Assembly (NCBI RefSeq): GCF_900105345.1
Contig: NZ_FNSN01000003.1
Location: 1,612,001-1,676,000, forward strand
DNA from: Arthrobacter woluwensis
Lineage (GTDB): Bacteria; Actinomycetota; Actinomycetes; Actinomycetales; Micrococcaceae
DNA length: 64,000 bases
Reading direction: 5' to 3'
Positions 54,407 to 62,522 of this stretch are shown in pieces (the first letter of the stretch is position 1; every line of letters begins with the position of its first letter). Position numbers and translations under genes: made by a program. A model generated the notes under the pieces. The model ran no database searches. It was given only the letters and a program-made list of their open reading frames with translations, and was not told the DNA's origin.

Positions 54407-55695
54407 TTCGTCTTCTCCTTCGGGGCCGGCGCCCGGAACGCGAGGCGCGCCCAGTCGGCGTCGAGGGTGCGCAGGGTGGCTTCGGGCTGGGCGCCGAGGG
54501 CGATCGCCTGGGCGTAGTTGAAGACCGGGATGGTCTTCGGGATGAGGACCGAGGGGCCCTGGTAGACCTTGCCCTGGTCGACGTAGGGGATCATCCCGGC
54601 GACCCGGGGATCCTTCGGCGGCGCGGCGCCCTTGAGCGGGGTGAAACCCAGCTGGGAGTCGTTGTACGCCTGGATGTGCTCGGGCTTGTAGAGGTAGTCC
54701 AGGAACGCCCGGGCGGCCTCCTGGTGCTTCGAGGCCTGGGGCACCATGGCGGCGAGGTCCAGATTGACCCGCACGGCCAGGTCCTTCTCGTCGTTCGTCA
54801 TCGGCAGCGGGAAGGTGCCGAGCTCCAGATCGGGCGCCGTCTTGGCGATCTCGCTGAACGCCCACGGCCCTTGCAGGTACATGGCCGCCTTGCCCTGCGC
54901 GAAGGCGAGGTTGCCGTCGCCGTAGGTCTGGCTGGAGGCGTTCTTGTTGGTGTATTTCAGGAGCTGCTGCATCCGGGCCATCGGCGCGGCGAAGGCCTGG
55001 GAGAAGGACGTCTTCGACGTCGTGCCCACCGTGTCGCCTTCGGCGGCGAGGCGCTGGTAGAAGTCCACGACATCGAGCGAGCCGCCCACGGCGTAGTCGA
55101 ACCAGCCTTGGCCGACCGTCCAGTTGTCCATGATGGTGGCCTGGAACGGCGTGACGCCGGCGGTCTTGAGGGCCTCGCAGGCGGCGAGGAGCTGGTCCCA
55201 GGTCTTCGGCACGGCGATGCCATGGGCGGCGAAGATCTTCTTGTCGTAGATGACCGAGGACGCCATGACGGAGTAGGGGAGTGCGCTCTGCCGTCCCTCG
55301 CAGTGGCCGTACTGATCAAGCAGGGGCTGGTAGTCCTCGCGGATCTGCCCCGCGGCGGCCGTGCCGCTCAGATCGCTGAGCGCGCAGCGGTCGATGAACC
55401 GTGAGACCTCGGTGTTGTAGTTCGCCAGCATCAGATCCGGCGGGTTCCCGCGGACGAAACTCGCCGAGACCACGTCGACGCCGGAGGTGTCCAGCACGAC
55501 GCGCGTCTTGTCCTGCGAGGCGTTGTACTCGTTCACCATCTTGGTCATGAAGGGAATCGCTTCGCGCTTGCTGAACGTGAAACGGATGGTCTCCGTCCCG
55601 CCGTCGCTCGCACACCCTGAGAGCAGGCCGCCCAGCAGGGCGAGGCTCAACGCCAGCCCCGCCGCGCGCTTGGCCCGTGTCGGTTTCACAGACAC
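54403..55695 (-). CDS. Sugar ABC transporter substrate-binding lipoprotein
   Basis: A 430-aa family 1 extracellular binding protein. Lipobox LLSGC gives the lipidated cysteine at residue 28. Seen: AFAQGKAAMYLQGPWAFSEIA, the conserved family segment, and QEAARAFLDYLYKPEHIQAYN near the C-terminus. GTG start with AAGGA upstream. It is the first gene of the operon SBP-MalF-MalG-glucosidase-glucosidase, divergent from the ROK regulator. The enzymes indicate an alpha-glucoside ligand (for example isomalto- or malto-oligosaccharides, or a disaccharide); the exact sugar is not readable. Confidence 0.92.
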   Translation of the reverse strand: MSVKPTRAKRAAGLALSLALLGGLLSGCASDGGTETIRFTFSKREAIPFMTKMVNEYNASQDKTRVVLDTSGVDVVSASFVRGNPPDLMLANYNTEVSRFIDRCALSDLSGTAAAGQIREDYQPLLDQYGHCEGRQSALPYSVMASSVIYDKKIFAAHGIAVPKTWDQLLAACEALKTAGVTPFQATIMDNWTVGQGWFDYAVGGSLDVVDFYQRLAAEGDTVGTTSKTSFSQAFAAPMARMQQLLKYTNKNASSQTYGDGNLAFAQGKAAMYLQGPWAFSEIAKTAPDLELGTFPLPMTNDEKDLAVRVNLDLAAMVPQASKHQEAARAFLDYLYKPEHIQAYNDSQLGFTPLKGAAPPKDPRVAGMIPYVDQGKVYQGPSVLIPKTIPVFNYAQAIALGAQPEATLRTLDADWARLAFRAPAPKEKTK

Positions 55696-55930
55696 CGTTG
55701 TCCTTTCGTCGTGCGGTGCTCGGACCGCAGGCGCCGGGCGGGAAGTCCTTCTGAAAGTTGCCGGGCGAGTTTAGATAGGAGGTAAATTTATAACCCATCA
55801 GCAGTATAAGCGTGATCCGTCTCACGCCGTCAAGCGCTGCCGGGCCATGTTTCGCCGCCTCGTTTCATGAGCTAGATTTCAGTGCAGGCCCGCCGACGGG
55901 CCTCGCAGGCAGAAGGAGTGTGGGGCGTCG
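55696..55930. promoter_or_regulatory. Divergent control region of the alpha-glucoside operon and ROK gene
   Basis: A 235-bp gap with an AT-rich core (about 55768-55812), containing GGTAAATTTATAACC (55780-55794), an imperfect palindrome, and TATAAG (55805-55810). This is the likely position of both promoters and the ROK operator. Exact sites are uncertain. Confidence 0.45.
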
Positions 55931-57157
55931 ATGATGAGCGAGACCGCGCCTTCGACCCAGGTGGTGCGCAGGATCAACGCGCGGGCCATGCTCCAGGCCA
56001 TGCGCGGAGCCGGGGTCCTCACCGGGACCGAGCTCATGGCGGGAACCGGTCTGTCCCGTGCCACCGTCATCTCGATCTGCGATGAACTCGTGCGGCTCGG
56101 CTGGCTCCGGGAGCTGGAGAACCAGCGGGACGCGGGCGACTACGTCAAGGGGCGGCCTGCACGTCGTTTCGTGTTCGACGACCGCGCCGCGAGCGTGCTC
56201 GGCATCGACATCGGCGCCCACAAGATCACCGCCATCGTCGCCGACATGGCCGGCACGCCCCTGTCCCAGGTGACCCTCCCGTTCCGCGCCGACAACATCG
56301 CCGCCGACGAACGGGCCGACGTCCTGGACCGCCTCGCCGCGCAGGCGCTCGCCGACGCGGGCATCACCGCGGACTCCGTGCTCGCGGTCGCGGTCGGCGT
56401 GGCCGCTCCCGTCGGCCGGGACGGGAACGTCCTCACTGTGCAGGAGTTCTGGCGGTCCTTCGACGTCCGGGCGATCGTCTCCGAACGCCACGGCTGGCAC
56501 GTGCTTCTCGAGAACGACGCCAATCTCGCCGCGCTCGCGGAACGCTGGATCGGCGTCGCGCGGGGCATCGACAACCTCGCCGTCATGCTCGCCGGGGACC
56601 GTCTCGGGTCCGGTGTGCTCGAATCCGGCCGCCTCCTGCACGGGCAGCTCGGCGGCTTCGGCGAACTCGGCTACCTGGAACACCTCGACGGGGTCGGCGA
56701 CACGCACGGCATCGCGCATCACGTGGCGGAGTGGGCGCGGGAGGCGCTCGACGACGGCGAGGACACCGCCCTGCGTGCCCTCTGCGGCGGGGATCCCTCC
56801 GCCCTGAGCGCGGAAATGGTGTTCTCGGCCGCGGCGGACGGCGACGCGACCGCCGTCGGGATCCTCGACAGGGTGGCCCGGCGGATGGCCCGCGTCATCG
56901 GTGCGCTGAGCACCATGGTGAACCCGGAGGCCGTGGTCATCGCGGGCGCCGTGGCCGAGTCGGCGGGGGTCCTGCTGCCGGGCATCGAGCGGGAGCTGCC
57001 GCGCTACACCCACACCCCGCCCCGGGTGCTCGCCTCCTCGCTGGGGGAGGGCGTCGTGTCCCTCGGAGCCGTCCGCCACGCCCTCGATTACGTCGAGGAG
57101 AACGCGCTGGACGTGTACCCTGCGTCGCTGCGCGCGGGCTCGTCGGAGCGCGCCTGA
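55931..57157 (+). CDS. ROK-family transcriptional regulator lacking the zinc motif
   Basis: A 408-aa sugar-responsive regulator. The N-terminal winged helix (about residues 15-75) has LTGTELMAGTGLSRATVISICDELVRLG; the sugar-kinase-like part starts at ASVLGIDIGAHKITAIVADM with the ATP-type motif, followed by VLLENDANLAALAERW. The usual ROK consensus CxCGxxGCxE is replaced by GGFGELGYLEHLDG, so the zinc ligands are absent. It starts ATG-ATG with AGAAGGAG upstream. Divergent from the alpha-glucoside operon, it is very probably that operon's repressor with a glucose-type or glucoside effector. Confidence 0.9.
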   Translation: MMSETAPSTQVVRRINARAMLQAMRGAGVLTGTELMAGTGLSRATVISICDELVRLGWLRELENQRDAGDYVKGRPARRFVFDDRAASVLGIDIGAHKITAIVADMAGTPLSQVTLPFRADNIAADERADVLDRLAAQALADAGITADSVLAVAVGVAAPVGRDGNVLTVQEFWRSFDVRAIVSERHGWHVLLENDANLAALAERWIGVARGIDNLAVMLAGDRLGSGVLESGRLLHGQLGGFGELGYLEHLDGVGDTHGIAHHVAEWAREALDDGEDTALRALCGGDPSALSAEMVFSAAADGDATAVGILDRVARRMARVIGALSTMVNPEAVVIAGAVAESAGVLLPGIERELPRYTHTPPRVLASSLGEGVVSLGAVRHALDYVEENALDVYPASLRAGSSERA

Positions 57158-57207
57158 CCCACGCCGGGGCAGGCGCGCGGGGTCCCGCCCGTGCGCCGTC
57201 GGGGCTC

Positions 57208-57213
57208 TATGCT
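57208..57213 (+). promoter_or_regulatory. Putative -10 of murA
   Basis: TATGCT fits TAnnnT, 47 bp before the murA ATG; -35 is unclear. It marks the start of the conserved murA-plsC-gpsA unit after the sugar cassette. Confidence 0.4.
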
Positions 57214-57260
57214 TGATGAGGAGCTGGGACCCAGCTCCGAACGTAGAAGTGCGAGGGCAG

Positions 57261-58589
57261 ATGTCGATGAGTAGTGTGCTGACCATCCGGGGCGGGGTTC
57301 CGCTCAGTGGCAAGGTTTCCGTGCGGGGCGCCAAGAACCTGGTGCCCAAGGCGATGGTCGCGGCACTGCTCGGCAGCGAGCCCTCCGTGCTCCGCAACGT
57401 CCCGGAGATCAAGGACGTCGAGGTCGTCACCAGCCTGCTCCAGCTGCACGGCGTGACGGTGGTGAAGGACCCGGTGACCGGGGACCTGAGCCTGGACCCG
57501 GCAAACGCCCGGAACGCCTCGCACACCGAGATCGACGCGCACGCCGGTGACTCCCGCATCCCGATCCTGCTCTGCGGACCGCTCATCCACGCGATCGGCG
57601 CGGCCTTCATCCCGGACCTGGGCGGCTGCCGCATCGGCGACCGGCCCATCGACTTCCACCTGGCCGTGCTCCGCAAGTTCGGCGCCGTGGTGGAGAAGAC
57701 CGGCAACGGCATCCACCTCTCCGCGCCGGAAGGCCTCAAGGGCGCCAAGATCACCCTCGACTACCCGAGCGTCGGCGCCACCGAGCAGGTCCTGCTCTCC
57801 GCCACCCGCGCCGAGGGCATCACCGAGCTGCGGGGCGCCGCCATGGAGCCCGAGGTGGTGGACCTCATCGCGGTGCTCCAGAAGATGGGCGCCATCATCA
57901 GCATCCAGACGGACCGGACGATCCGGATCGAAGGCGTCTCCGAGCTGCGCGGCTACGATCACCGAGCACTCCCGGACCGCAACGAGACGGCCTCCTGGGC
58001 CTCCGCCGCGCTCGTGACCCAGGGCGACATCTTCGTCGAGGGCGCCGCTCAGCACGACATGATGACCTTCCTGAACACCTACCGGAAGGTGGGCGGCGGC
58101 ATGGACATCATGGACGAGGGCATCCGCTTCTACCACCCCGGCGGCAAGCTGAACCCGCTCGTGCTCGAGACCGATGTGCACCCCGGATTCATGACCGACT
58201 GGCAGCAGCCTCTCGTCGTGGCCCTGACCCAGGCGGACGGTGTCTCGATCGTGCACGAGACCGTCTATGAGAACCGCTTCGGCTTCACCCAGGCCCTCAC
58301 CCGCATGGGCGCGAGCATCCAGCTGCACCGTGAATGCCTCGGCAGTGTGCCGTGCCGCTTCGGGCAGCGGAACTTCCTGCACTCGGCCGTCATCTCCGGC
58401 TCCACGCCGCTCGTGGGACGGGACATCGACGTCCCGGATCTGCGGGGCGGCTTCAGCCACCTGATCGCGGCCTTCGCCGCCACGGGCGTCTCCCGCGTCA
58501 CCGGCACCGAGGTGATCCAGCGCGGTTACGAGCGTTTTACCGAGAAGATCGCCGGGCTCGGCGCCGATTTCGAACTCACCGGAGCGTAG
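57261..58589 (+). CDS. murA: UDP-N-acetylglucosamine 1-carboxyvinyltransferase
   Basis: First committed step of peptidoglycan synthesis, transferring enolpyruvate from PEP to UDP-GlcNAc. 442 aa. Seen: LTIRGGVPLSGKVSVRGAKN with the Lys/Asn substrate residues, and GGCRIGDRPIDFHLAVLR holding the active-site cysteine that fosfomycin attacks. C-terminal VPDLRGGFSHLIAAFAATG is intact. MSMSSVL at 57261 follows GAGGGC. Bacteria with two murA genes exist, and this copy is the one linked to gpsA/ddl in actinobacteria. The plsC-like gene follows 6 bp later. Confidence 0.94.
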   Translation: MSMSSVLTIRGGVPLSGKVSVRGAKNLVPKAMVAALLGSEPSVLRNVPEIKDVEVVTSLLQLHGVTVVKDPVTGDLSLDPANARNASHTEIDAHAGDSRIPILLCGPLIHAIGAAFIPDLGGCRIGDRPIDFHLAVLRKFGAVVEKTGNGIHLSAPEGLKGAKITLDYPSVGATEQVLLSATRAEGITELRGAAMEPEVVDLIAVLQKMGAIISIQTDRTIRIEGVSELRGYDHRALPDRNETASWASAALVTQGDIFVEGAAQHDMMTFLNTYRKVGGGMDIMDEGIRFYHPGGKLNPLVLETDVHPGFMTDWQQPLVVALTQADGVSIVHETVYENRFGFTQALTRMGASIQLHRECLGSVPCRFGQRNFLHSAVISGSTPLVGRDIDVPDLRGGFSHLIAAFAATGVSRVTGTEVIQRGYERFTEKIAGLGADFELTGA

Positions 58590-58595
58590 AACCGC

Positions 58596-59405
58596 ATGGG
58601 CAAGACCGAGACGACTCAGCACGGCATGAAGGAGAGCCTGGGGACCCGGGCCACCTTCGCCTTCCTGGCCGGTGTGCTCCGGCCTCTCATGAACCTGGTG
58701 CTCTCCAAGCGCTGGGAAGGCCTGGAGAACCTGCCCGAGGGTGGCTTCATCGCCGCGCCCAACCACGTCACGGAGATCGACCCGGTCGTCGTGGGCCACA
58801 TGCTCTACAACGCCAAGCGCCCGCCGCACTTCCTGGCCAAGGCGAGCCTGTTCAAGATCCCGGTGTTCGGACGCCTGTTGCACAGTTCGCGGCAGATCCC
58901 GGTGGAGCGGACCACCGCGGGAGCGAACAATTCGCTCAAGGTGGCCCAGGAAGTCGTGGACGCCGGCGGCTCGATCATCATCTACCCGGAGGGCACCCTC
59001 ACGAGGGATCCCGATCTGTGGCCCATGAAGGGGCACACGGGCGCGGCCCGGCTGGCCCTGCAGACCGGGGCGCCCGTCGTCCCGATCGGTCACTGGGGCG
59101 CCCAGGAACTGTTCCCGCGCTACGCCAAGAAGCTTCACCTCTTCCCGCGGAAGCGGGTGCGCGTGGTCGTCGGACGCCCGGTGGACCTGGAGGACCTGCG
59201 GGGCAAGCCGATGACCAAGACCGTGCTCACCGAGGCCACGACCCGCATCATGGATGCCGTGACCGCGCTGGTCGCGGAGCTCCGCCAGGAGCCGGCGCCG
59301 GCCGAGCGCTGGGATCCGGCCGCCCACGGGCAGGGCGCCACGGGCCGGCTGGATCCGACGGGCACCGTTAAGGAGCCGAAGAACGACGACGGCGGCGCCG
59401 CGTGA
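58596..59405 (+). CDS. 1-acyl-sn-glycerol-3-phosphate acyltransferase (PlsC-like)
   Basis: Transfers an acyl chain to lysophosphatidic acid to give phosphatidic acid on the inner face of the membrane. 269 aa. Seen: HX4D motif NHVTEID (His57, Asp62), RQIPVERTT with the glycerol-3-phosphate-binding Arg, and YPEGTLTRD. Acyl-donor residues follow in GAPVVPIGHWG. Its position between murA and gpsA (which makes glycerol-3-phosphate) gives a lipid-synthesis context. The end overlaps gpsA by 4 bp. The C-terminal tail after residue 235 is polar and probably disordered. Confidence 0.93.
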   Translation: MGKTETTQHGMKESLGTRATFAFLAGVLRPLMNLVLSKRWEGLENLPEGGFIAAPNHVTEIDPVVVGHMLYNAKRPPHFLAKASLFKIPVFGRLLHSSRQIPVERTTAGANNSLKVAQEVVDAGGSIIIYPEGTLTRDPDLWPMKGHTGAARLALQTGAPVVPIGHWGAQELFPRYAKKLHLFPRKRVRVVVGRPVDLEDLRGKPMTKTVLTEATTRIMDAVTALVAELRQEPAPAERWDPAAHGQGATGRLDPTGTVKEPKNDDGGAA

Positions 59406-60466
59406 GCGCTCGCGACACCGTCACCGCACCGGGAGAGGCAGCTGTGGAGAAGATCGCCGTCATGGGCGCCGGTTCCTGGGGGACCACTTTCGCGAAGGTC
59501 CTGGGCGACGCCGCCCTCGCAGCGGGCGAGCCCCGGGACATCGTGCTCTGGGCCCGGCGTGCCGAGGCCGCGGAGGAGATCAACCGTGAGCACCGCAACA
59601 GCCGCTACCTGCAGCAGATCCCGCTGCCGGACGCGGTGCGTGCCACGGACAGTGCCGTCGAGGCCCTGCGGGACGCCGCCGTCGTCGTGCTGGCCGTCCC
59701 TGCCCAGTCCCTGCGCGAGCAGCTGCGCGCCTGGAAGGACGCCGTCGCGCCGGGGGCGCTCGTGGTTTCGCTCATGAAGGGGCTGGAACGCGGCACGGAT
59801 GAGCGCATGAGCGAGGTGATCGCCCAGGAGTGGGGGACGCCCGCGTCCCAGATCCTGGTGCTCTCCGGCCCGAATCTGGCCATGGAGATCGCCCGGGAGG
59901 AACCAACGGCCTCCGTGGTGGCATGCGCGGACGAGGCCATGGCGCAGCGCGTCGCGGAACTCTGCACCGCGCCGTACTTCCGCCCGTACATGAGTTCGGA
60001 CGTGGTCGGGGTGGAGATCGGCGGGATCGTCAAGAACGTCATCGCGCTGGCCGTCGGCATCTGCGAGGGCCGCGACATGGGGGACAACACCAAGGCCTCC
60101 GTCATCACCCGTGGCCTCGCCGAGACCACCCGACTGGCGCTGGCGCTGGGCGGCGAAGCCCACACCCTGGCCGGTCTGGCGGGTCTGGGCGACCTCGTGG
60201 CGACCTGCGCGTCGCCCCTCTCCCGCAACCACACCGCGGGCAAACTGCTCGGCCAGGGCCTGACCCTGGACGAGGTGGTGGAACGCATGACGCAGACGGC
60301 GGAGGGCGTGAAGTCCGCCGACGCCGTGCAGGAACTGGCGGCGCGGCATGGCGTCGAGATGCCGATCACCGCAGCGGTGGTGGCGGTGCTCGCCGGTAAG
60401 CTGGCTGTCGAGGATCTCGGCCCGCTGCTCCTGAACCGCTCCTTGAAGTCCGAGGACGGCTACTGA
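59402..60466 (+). CDS. gpsA: Glycerol-3-phosphate dehydrogenase (NAD(P)+)
   Basis: Reduces dihydroxyacetone phosphate to glycerol-3-phosphate for phospholipids. 354 aa. Seen: KIAVMGAGSWGTTFAKVLGD, VLSGPNLAMEIAREEPTASV, catalytic Lys in GVEIGGIVKNVIALAVGICEG (quoted as VKNVIA), and NTKASVITRGLAE. The GTG start overlaps the plsC-like stop. The first 15 residues precede the conserved fold and may be trimmed if translation starts at GTG 59444 (VEKIAVMG). Confidence 0.95.
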   Translation: MSARDTVTAPGEAAVEKIAVMGAGSWGTTFAKVLGDAALAAGEPRDIVLWARRAEAAEEINREHRNSRYLQQIPLPDAVRATDSAVEALRDAAVVVLAVPAQSLREQLRAWKDAVAPGALVVSLMKGLERGTDERMSEVIAQEWGTPASQILVLSGPNLAMEIAREEPTASVVACADEAMAQRVAELCTAPYFRPYMSSDVVGVEIGGIVKNVIALAVGICEGRDMGDNTKASVITRGLAETTRLALALGGEAHTLAGLAGLGDLVATCASPLSRNHTAGKLLGQGLTLDEVVERMTQTAEGVKSADAVQELAARHGVEMPITAAVVAVLAGKLAVEDLGPLLLNRSLKSEDGY

Positions 60467-60555
60467 GCCGGCCGCCCGCACCACTGATCCGCATCACGAA
60501 TCAACCGCACCACCGACGACCTGCATCACCGACGACCTGAACGGAACCACTCACT

Positions 60556-61671
60556 GTGACTGACGCCCGGAAGCCCCGCATCGCCGTCCTCTTCGGAGGA
60601 CGCTCCAGTGAGCACGCCGTCAGCTGTGTCACCGCAGCGGGCGTCCTGGGAGCCATCGACCGGGACAAGTACGACGTGATCCCGATCGGCATCGCCAAGA
60701 CGGGCCAGTGGGTGCTGCCCGAGGGCGATCTGGATCAGTGGTCGCTCACGGCGGACGCCCTGCCCGAAGTCACTCCGGGGGAGGCCACCGTGGCGCTGGC
60801 CGAGATCGGGGGCGAGCACCAGCTGATCGTGGCGGCGCCGGACCAGGTGCCGACCGAGCTGGGTCAGGTGGACGTGGTCTTCCCGCTCCTGCACGGACCC
60901 TTCGGCGAGGACGGAACGGTCCAGGGCCTGCTGGAGCTCAGCGACACCCGCTACGTGGGCGCCGGCGTGCTGGCCTCGGCCATCGGCATGGACAAGCACT
61001 TCATGAAGGTGGTCTTCGAGGCCGCCGGGCTGAAGGTCGGCCCCTACATCGCCGTGACCGACCGCCAGTGGCTCCGTGATCCCGCCGGGGTGCGCCGTCA
61101 GGTGGAGGAGCTGGGGTTCCCCGTCTTCGTCAAGCCCGCACGTGCCGGCTCCAGCATGGGCATCTCCAAGGTGGACCGCGTGGAGGATCTGGACGCAGCC
61201 ATCGAGGAGGCCCGCAGGCATGATCCGAAGCTCGTGATCGAGGCCGGGATCGTGGGCCGGGAGATCGAGTGCGCCGTGCTGGAAGGCCGGGGCACCGACG
61301 AGCCTCGCGCCTCGCTGCCCGCCGAGATCGCCGTGGCCGTGGGGGAACACTCCTTCTACGACTTCCAGGCCAAGTACGTGGACAACGCCGCGTCGCTCAG
61401 CTGCCCTGCGGACCTGCCGGAGGAGGCCATCGCCGAGGTCCGGAAGCTCGCGGGCGTCGCCTTCGACGCGATCGGGGCCGAGGGACTGAGCCGTGTGGAC
61501 TTCTTCTACACCCCGGACGGCGAGTTCATCATCAACGAGATCAACACGCTGCCCGGCTTCACCCCCAAGAGCATGTACCCGCAGATGTGGGCCGCCACGG
61601 GCCTGAGCTACACCGAGCTGATCGACGAGCTCATCCACCTGGCGCTGCACCGCAAGACCGGGCTGCGCTGA
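60556..61671 (+). CDS. ddl: D-alanine--D-alanine ligase
   Basis: ATP-grasp enzyme making the D-Ala-D-Ala dipeptide of peptidoglycan. 371 aa, the long form. Seen: RIAVLFGGRSSEHAVSCVTA, HGPFGEDGTVQGLLEL, FPVFVKPARAGSSMGISKV with ATP-contacting residues, and FFYTPDGEFIINEINTLPGFT with metal ligands. The start is GTG with GGAAC upstream, which is weak. The 89-bp gap after gpsA holds two ACCGACGACCTG copies in tandem. Terminator follows at 61754. Confidence 0.96.
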   Translation: MTDARKPRIAVLFGGRSSEHAVSCVTAAGVLGAIDRDKYDVIPIGIAKTGQWVLPEGDLDQWSLTADALPEVTPGEATVALAEIGGEHQLIVAAPDQVPTELGQVDVVFPLLHGPFGEDGTVQGLLELSDTRYVGAGVLASAIGMDKHFMKVVFEAAGLKVGPYIAVTDRQWLRDPAGVRRQVEELGFPVFVKPARAGSSMGISKVDRVEDLDAAIEEARRHDPKLVIEAGIVGREIECAVLEGRGTDEPRASLPAEIAVAVGEHSFYDFQAKYVDNAASLSCPADLPEEAIAEVRKLAGVAFDAIGAEGLSRVDFFYTPDGEFIINEINTLPGFTPKSMYPQMWAATGLSYTELIDELIHLALHRKTGLR

Positions 61672-61753
61672 GCCGATTGCGCTGAGCCGACTGAGCTGCG
61701 CGACGTGCGCTGAGCGGGTTCAGCTGAGCGGGCTCATCTGAGCCAGGCACACG

Positions 61754-61785
61754 GAAGGCCCCCACCGTTCGCGGTGGGGGCCTTC
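61754..61785. terminator. Terminator between ddl and the DUF3515 gene
   Basis: Perfect 14-bp stem GAAGGCCCCCACCG (61754-61767) with its complement (61772-61785), TTCG tetraloop. It serves convergent genes. Confidence 0.8.
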
Positions 61786-61820
61786 GCCGTCGGTGCGGTC
61801 TTCCCGTAGTGGGCGACCGC

Positions 61821-62354
61821 CTACTTGCCGCTACCAGGGAGGTTCTGCAGATCCTCCTGGCCCACGCACTTCTTAGTCGCCTTGATCTTGCTGGCGGGCG
61901 CCGAGAGATCGGCCAGCACCGTGGCGGAGGAGATCTTCCCCGGGTCCAGAAGCACCTCCACGGCGGGTGTCCGGCCGAACGTCGTCAGGGTGTAGATCGG
62001 GTTGCCCTTCTCGCCCTCCTTGATGACCCAGTCCACGCCGTTGACGGTGGCGCAGCGGTCCTTCGTGGGGCCGGGCGGGGTGACGCCGCAGCGCAGGATC
62101 ACCAGGGACGGGTCGCCCCACGCGGCCGTGGCCTGGGCATTGGTCTTCCGCAGCGCCGCATCACCGATCTTGTCCGGAAGCGCCACCATCATGGGGGCGC
62201 AATCCGGGTTGGCCGCATCCTTGGCCGGGGTGACGTCGACGGCGGGTGAACAGGCGCTGAGGGCGAACACGGACGCCAGCGAGAGGGCCAGCACGGCGGC
62301 CGGTTTCGGGAGCTTCCGCGCCGCGGACCGCGGGGCAGGACGGGTGACACGCAT
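61821..62354 (-). CDS. DUF3515 lipoprotein
   Basis: A 177-aa exported lipoprotein of the actinobacterial DUF3515 family. Lipobox LSAC at Cys35. Seen: NPDCAPMMVALPDKIG, the family-typical AWGDPSLVILRCGV and VNGVDWVIKE. Three further cysteines (in PDCAP, LRCGV and KDRCATV) are probably disulfide-bonded outside. Function is unknown; it is conserved between ddl and thiL in actinobacteria, which suggests an envelope role. It converges on ddl and diverges from thiL. Confidence 0.9.
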   Translation of the reverse strand: MRVTRPAPRSAARKLPKPAAVLALSLASVFALSACSPAVDVTPAKDAANPDCAPMMVALPDKIGDAALRKTNAQATAAWGDPSLVILRCGVTPPGPTKDRCATVNGVDWVIKEGEKGNPIYTLTTFGRTPAVEVLLDPGKISSATVLADLSAPASKIKATKKCVGQEDLQNLPGSGK

Positions 62355-62485
62355 GGCACCAGCCTACCGAGCTTCGCTGGGAGGTCCTCCCAGGAGGCCA
62401 TGACAGGGCTGCTCGACCGGCACGTCCGCCGGACCGTGTTGCACCGGCCTGCCCACGCCGGATGACAGGTCCTCGCCGCGAACGG

Positions 62486-62516
62486 TTGACGCTCCGGGCC
62501 GGAAGTTGGATAGCGT
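62486..62516 (+). promoter_or_regulatory. Promoter of thiL, leaderless configuration
   Basis: TTGACG (62486-62491), 19 bp, TAGCGT (62511-62516; TAnnnT), six bases before the GTG start of thiL. No ribosome site between. Confidence 0.55.
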
Positions 62517-62522
62517 TGCCGT

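Noticed and set aside
60467-60555. Tandem ACCGACGACCTG copies before ddl as a regulatory array
   Set aside because: Just two short copies in low-complexity sequence; no support beyond chance slippage.
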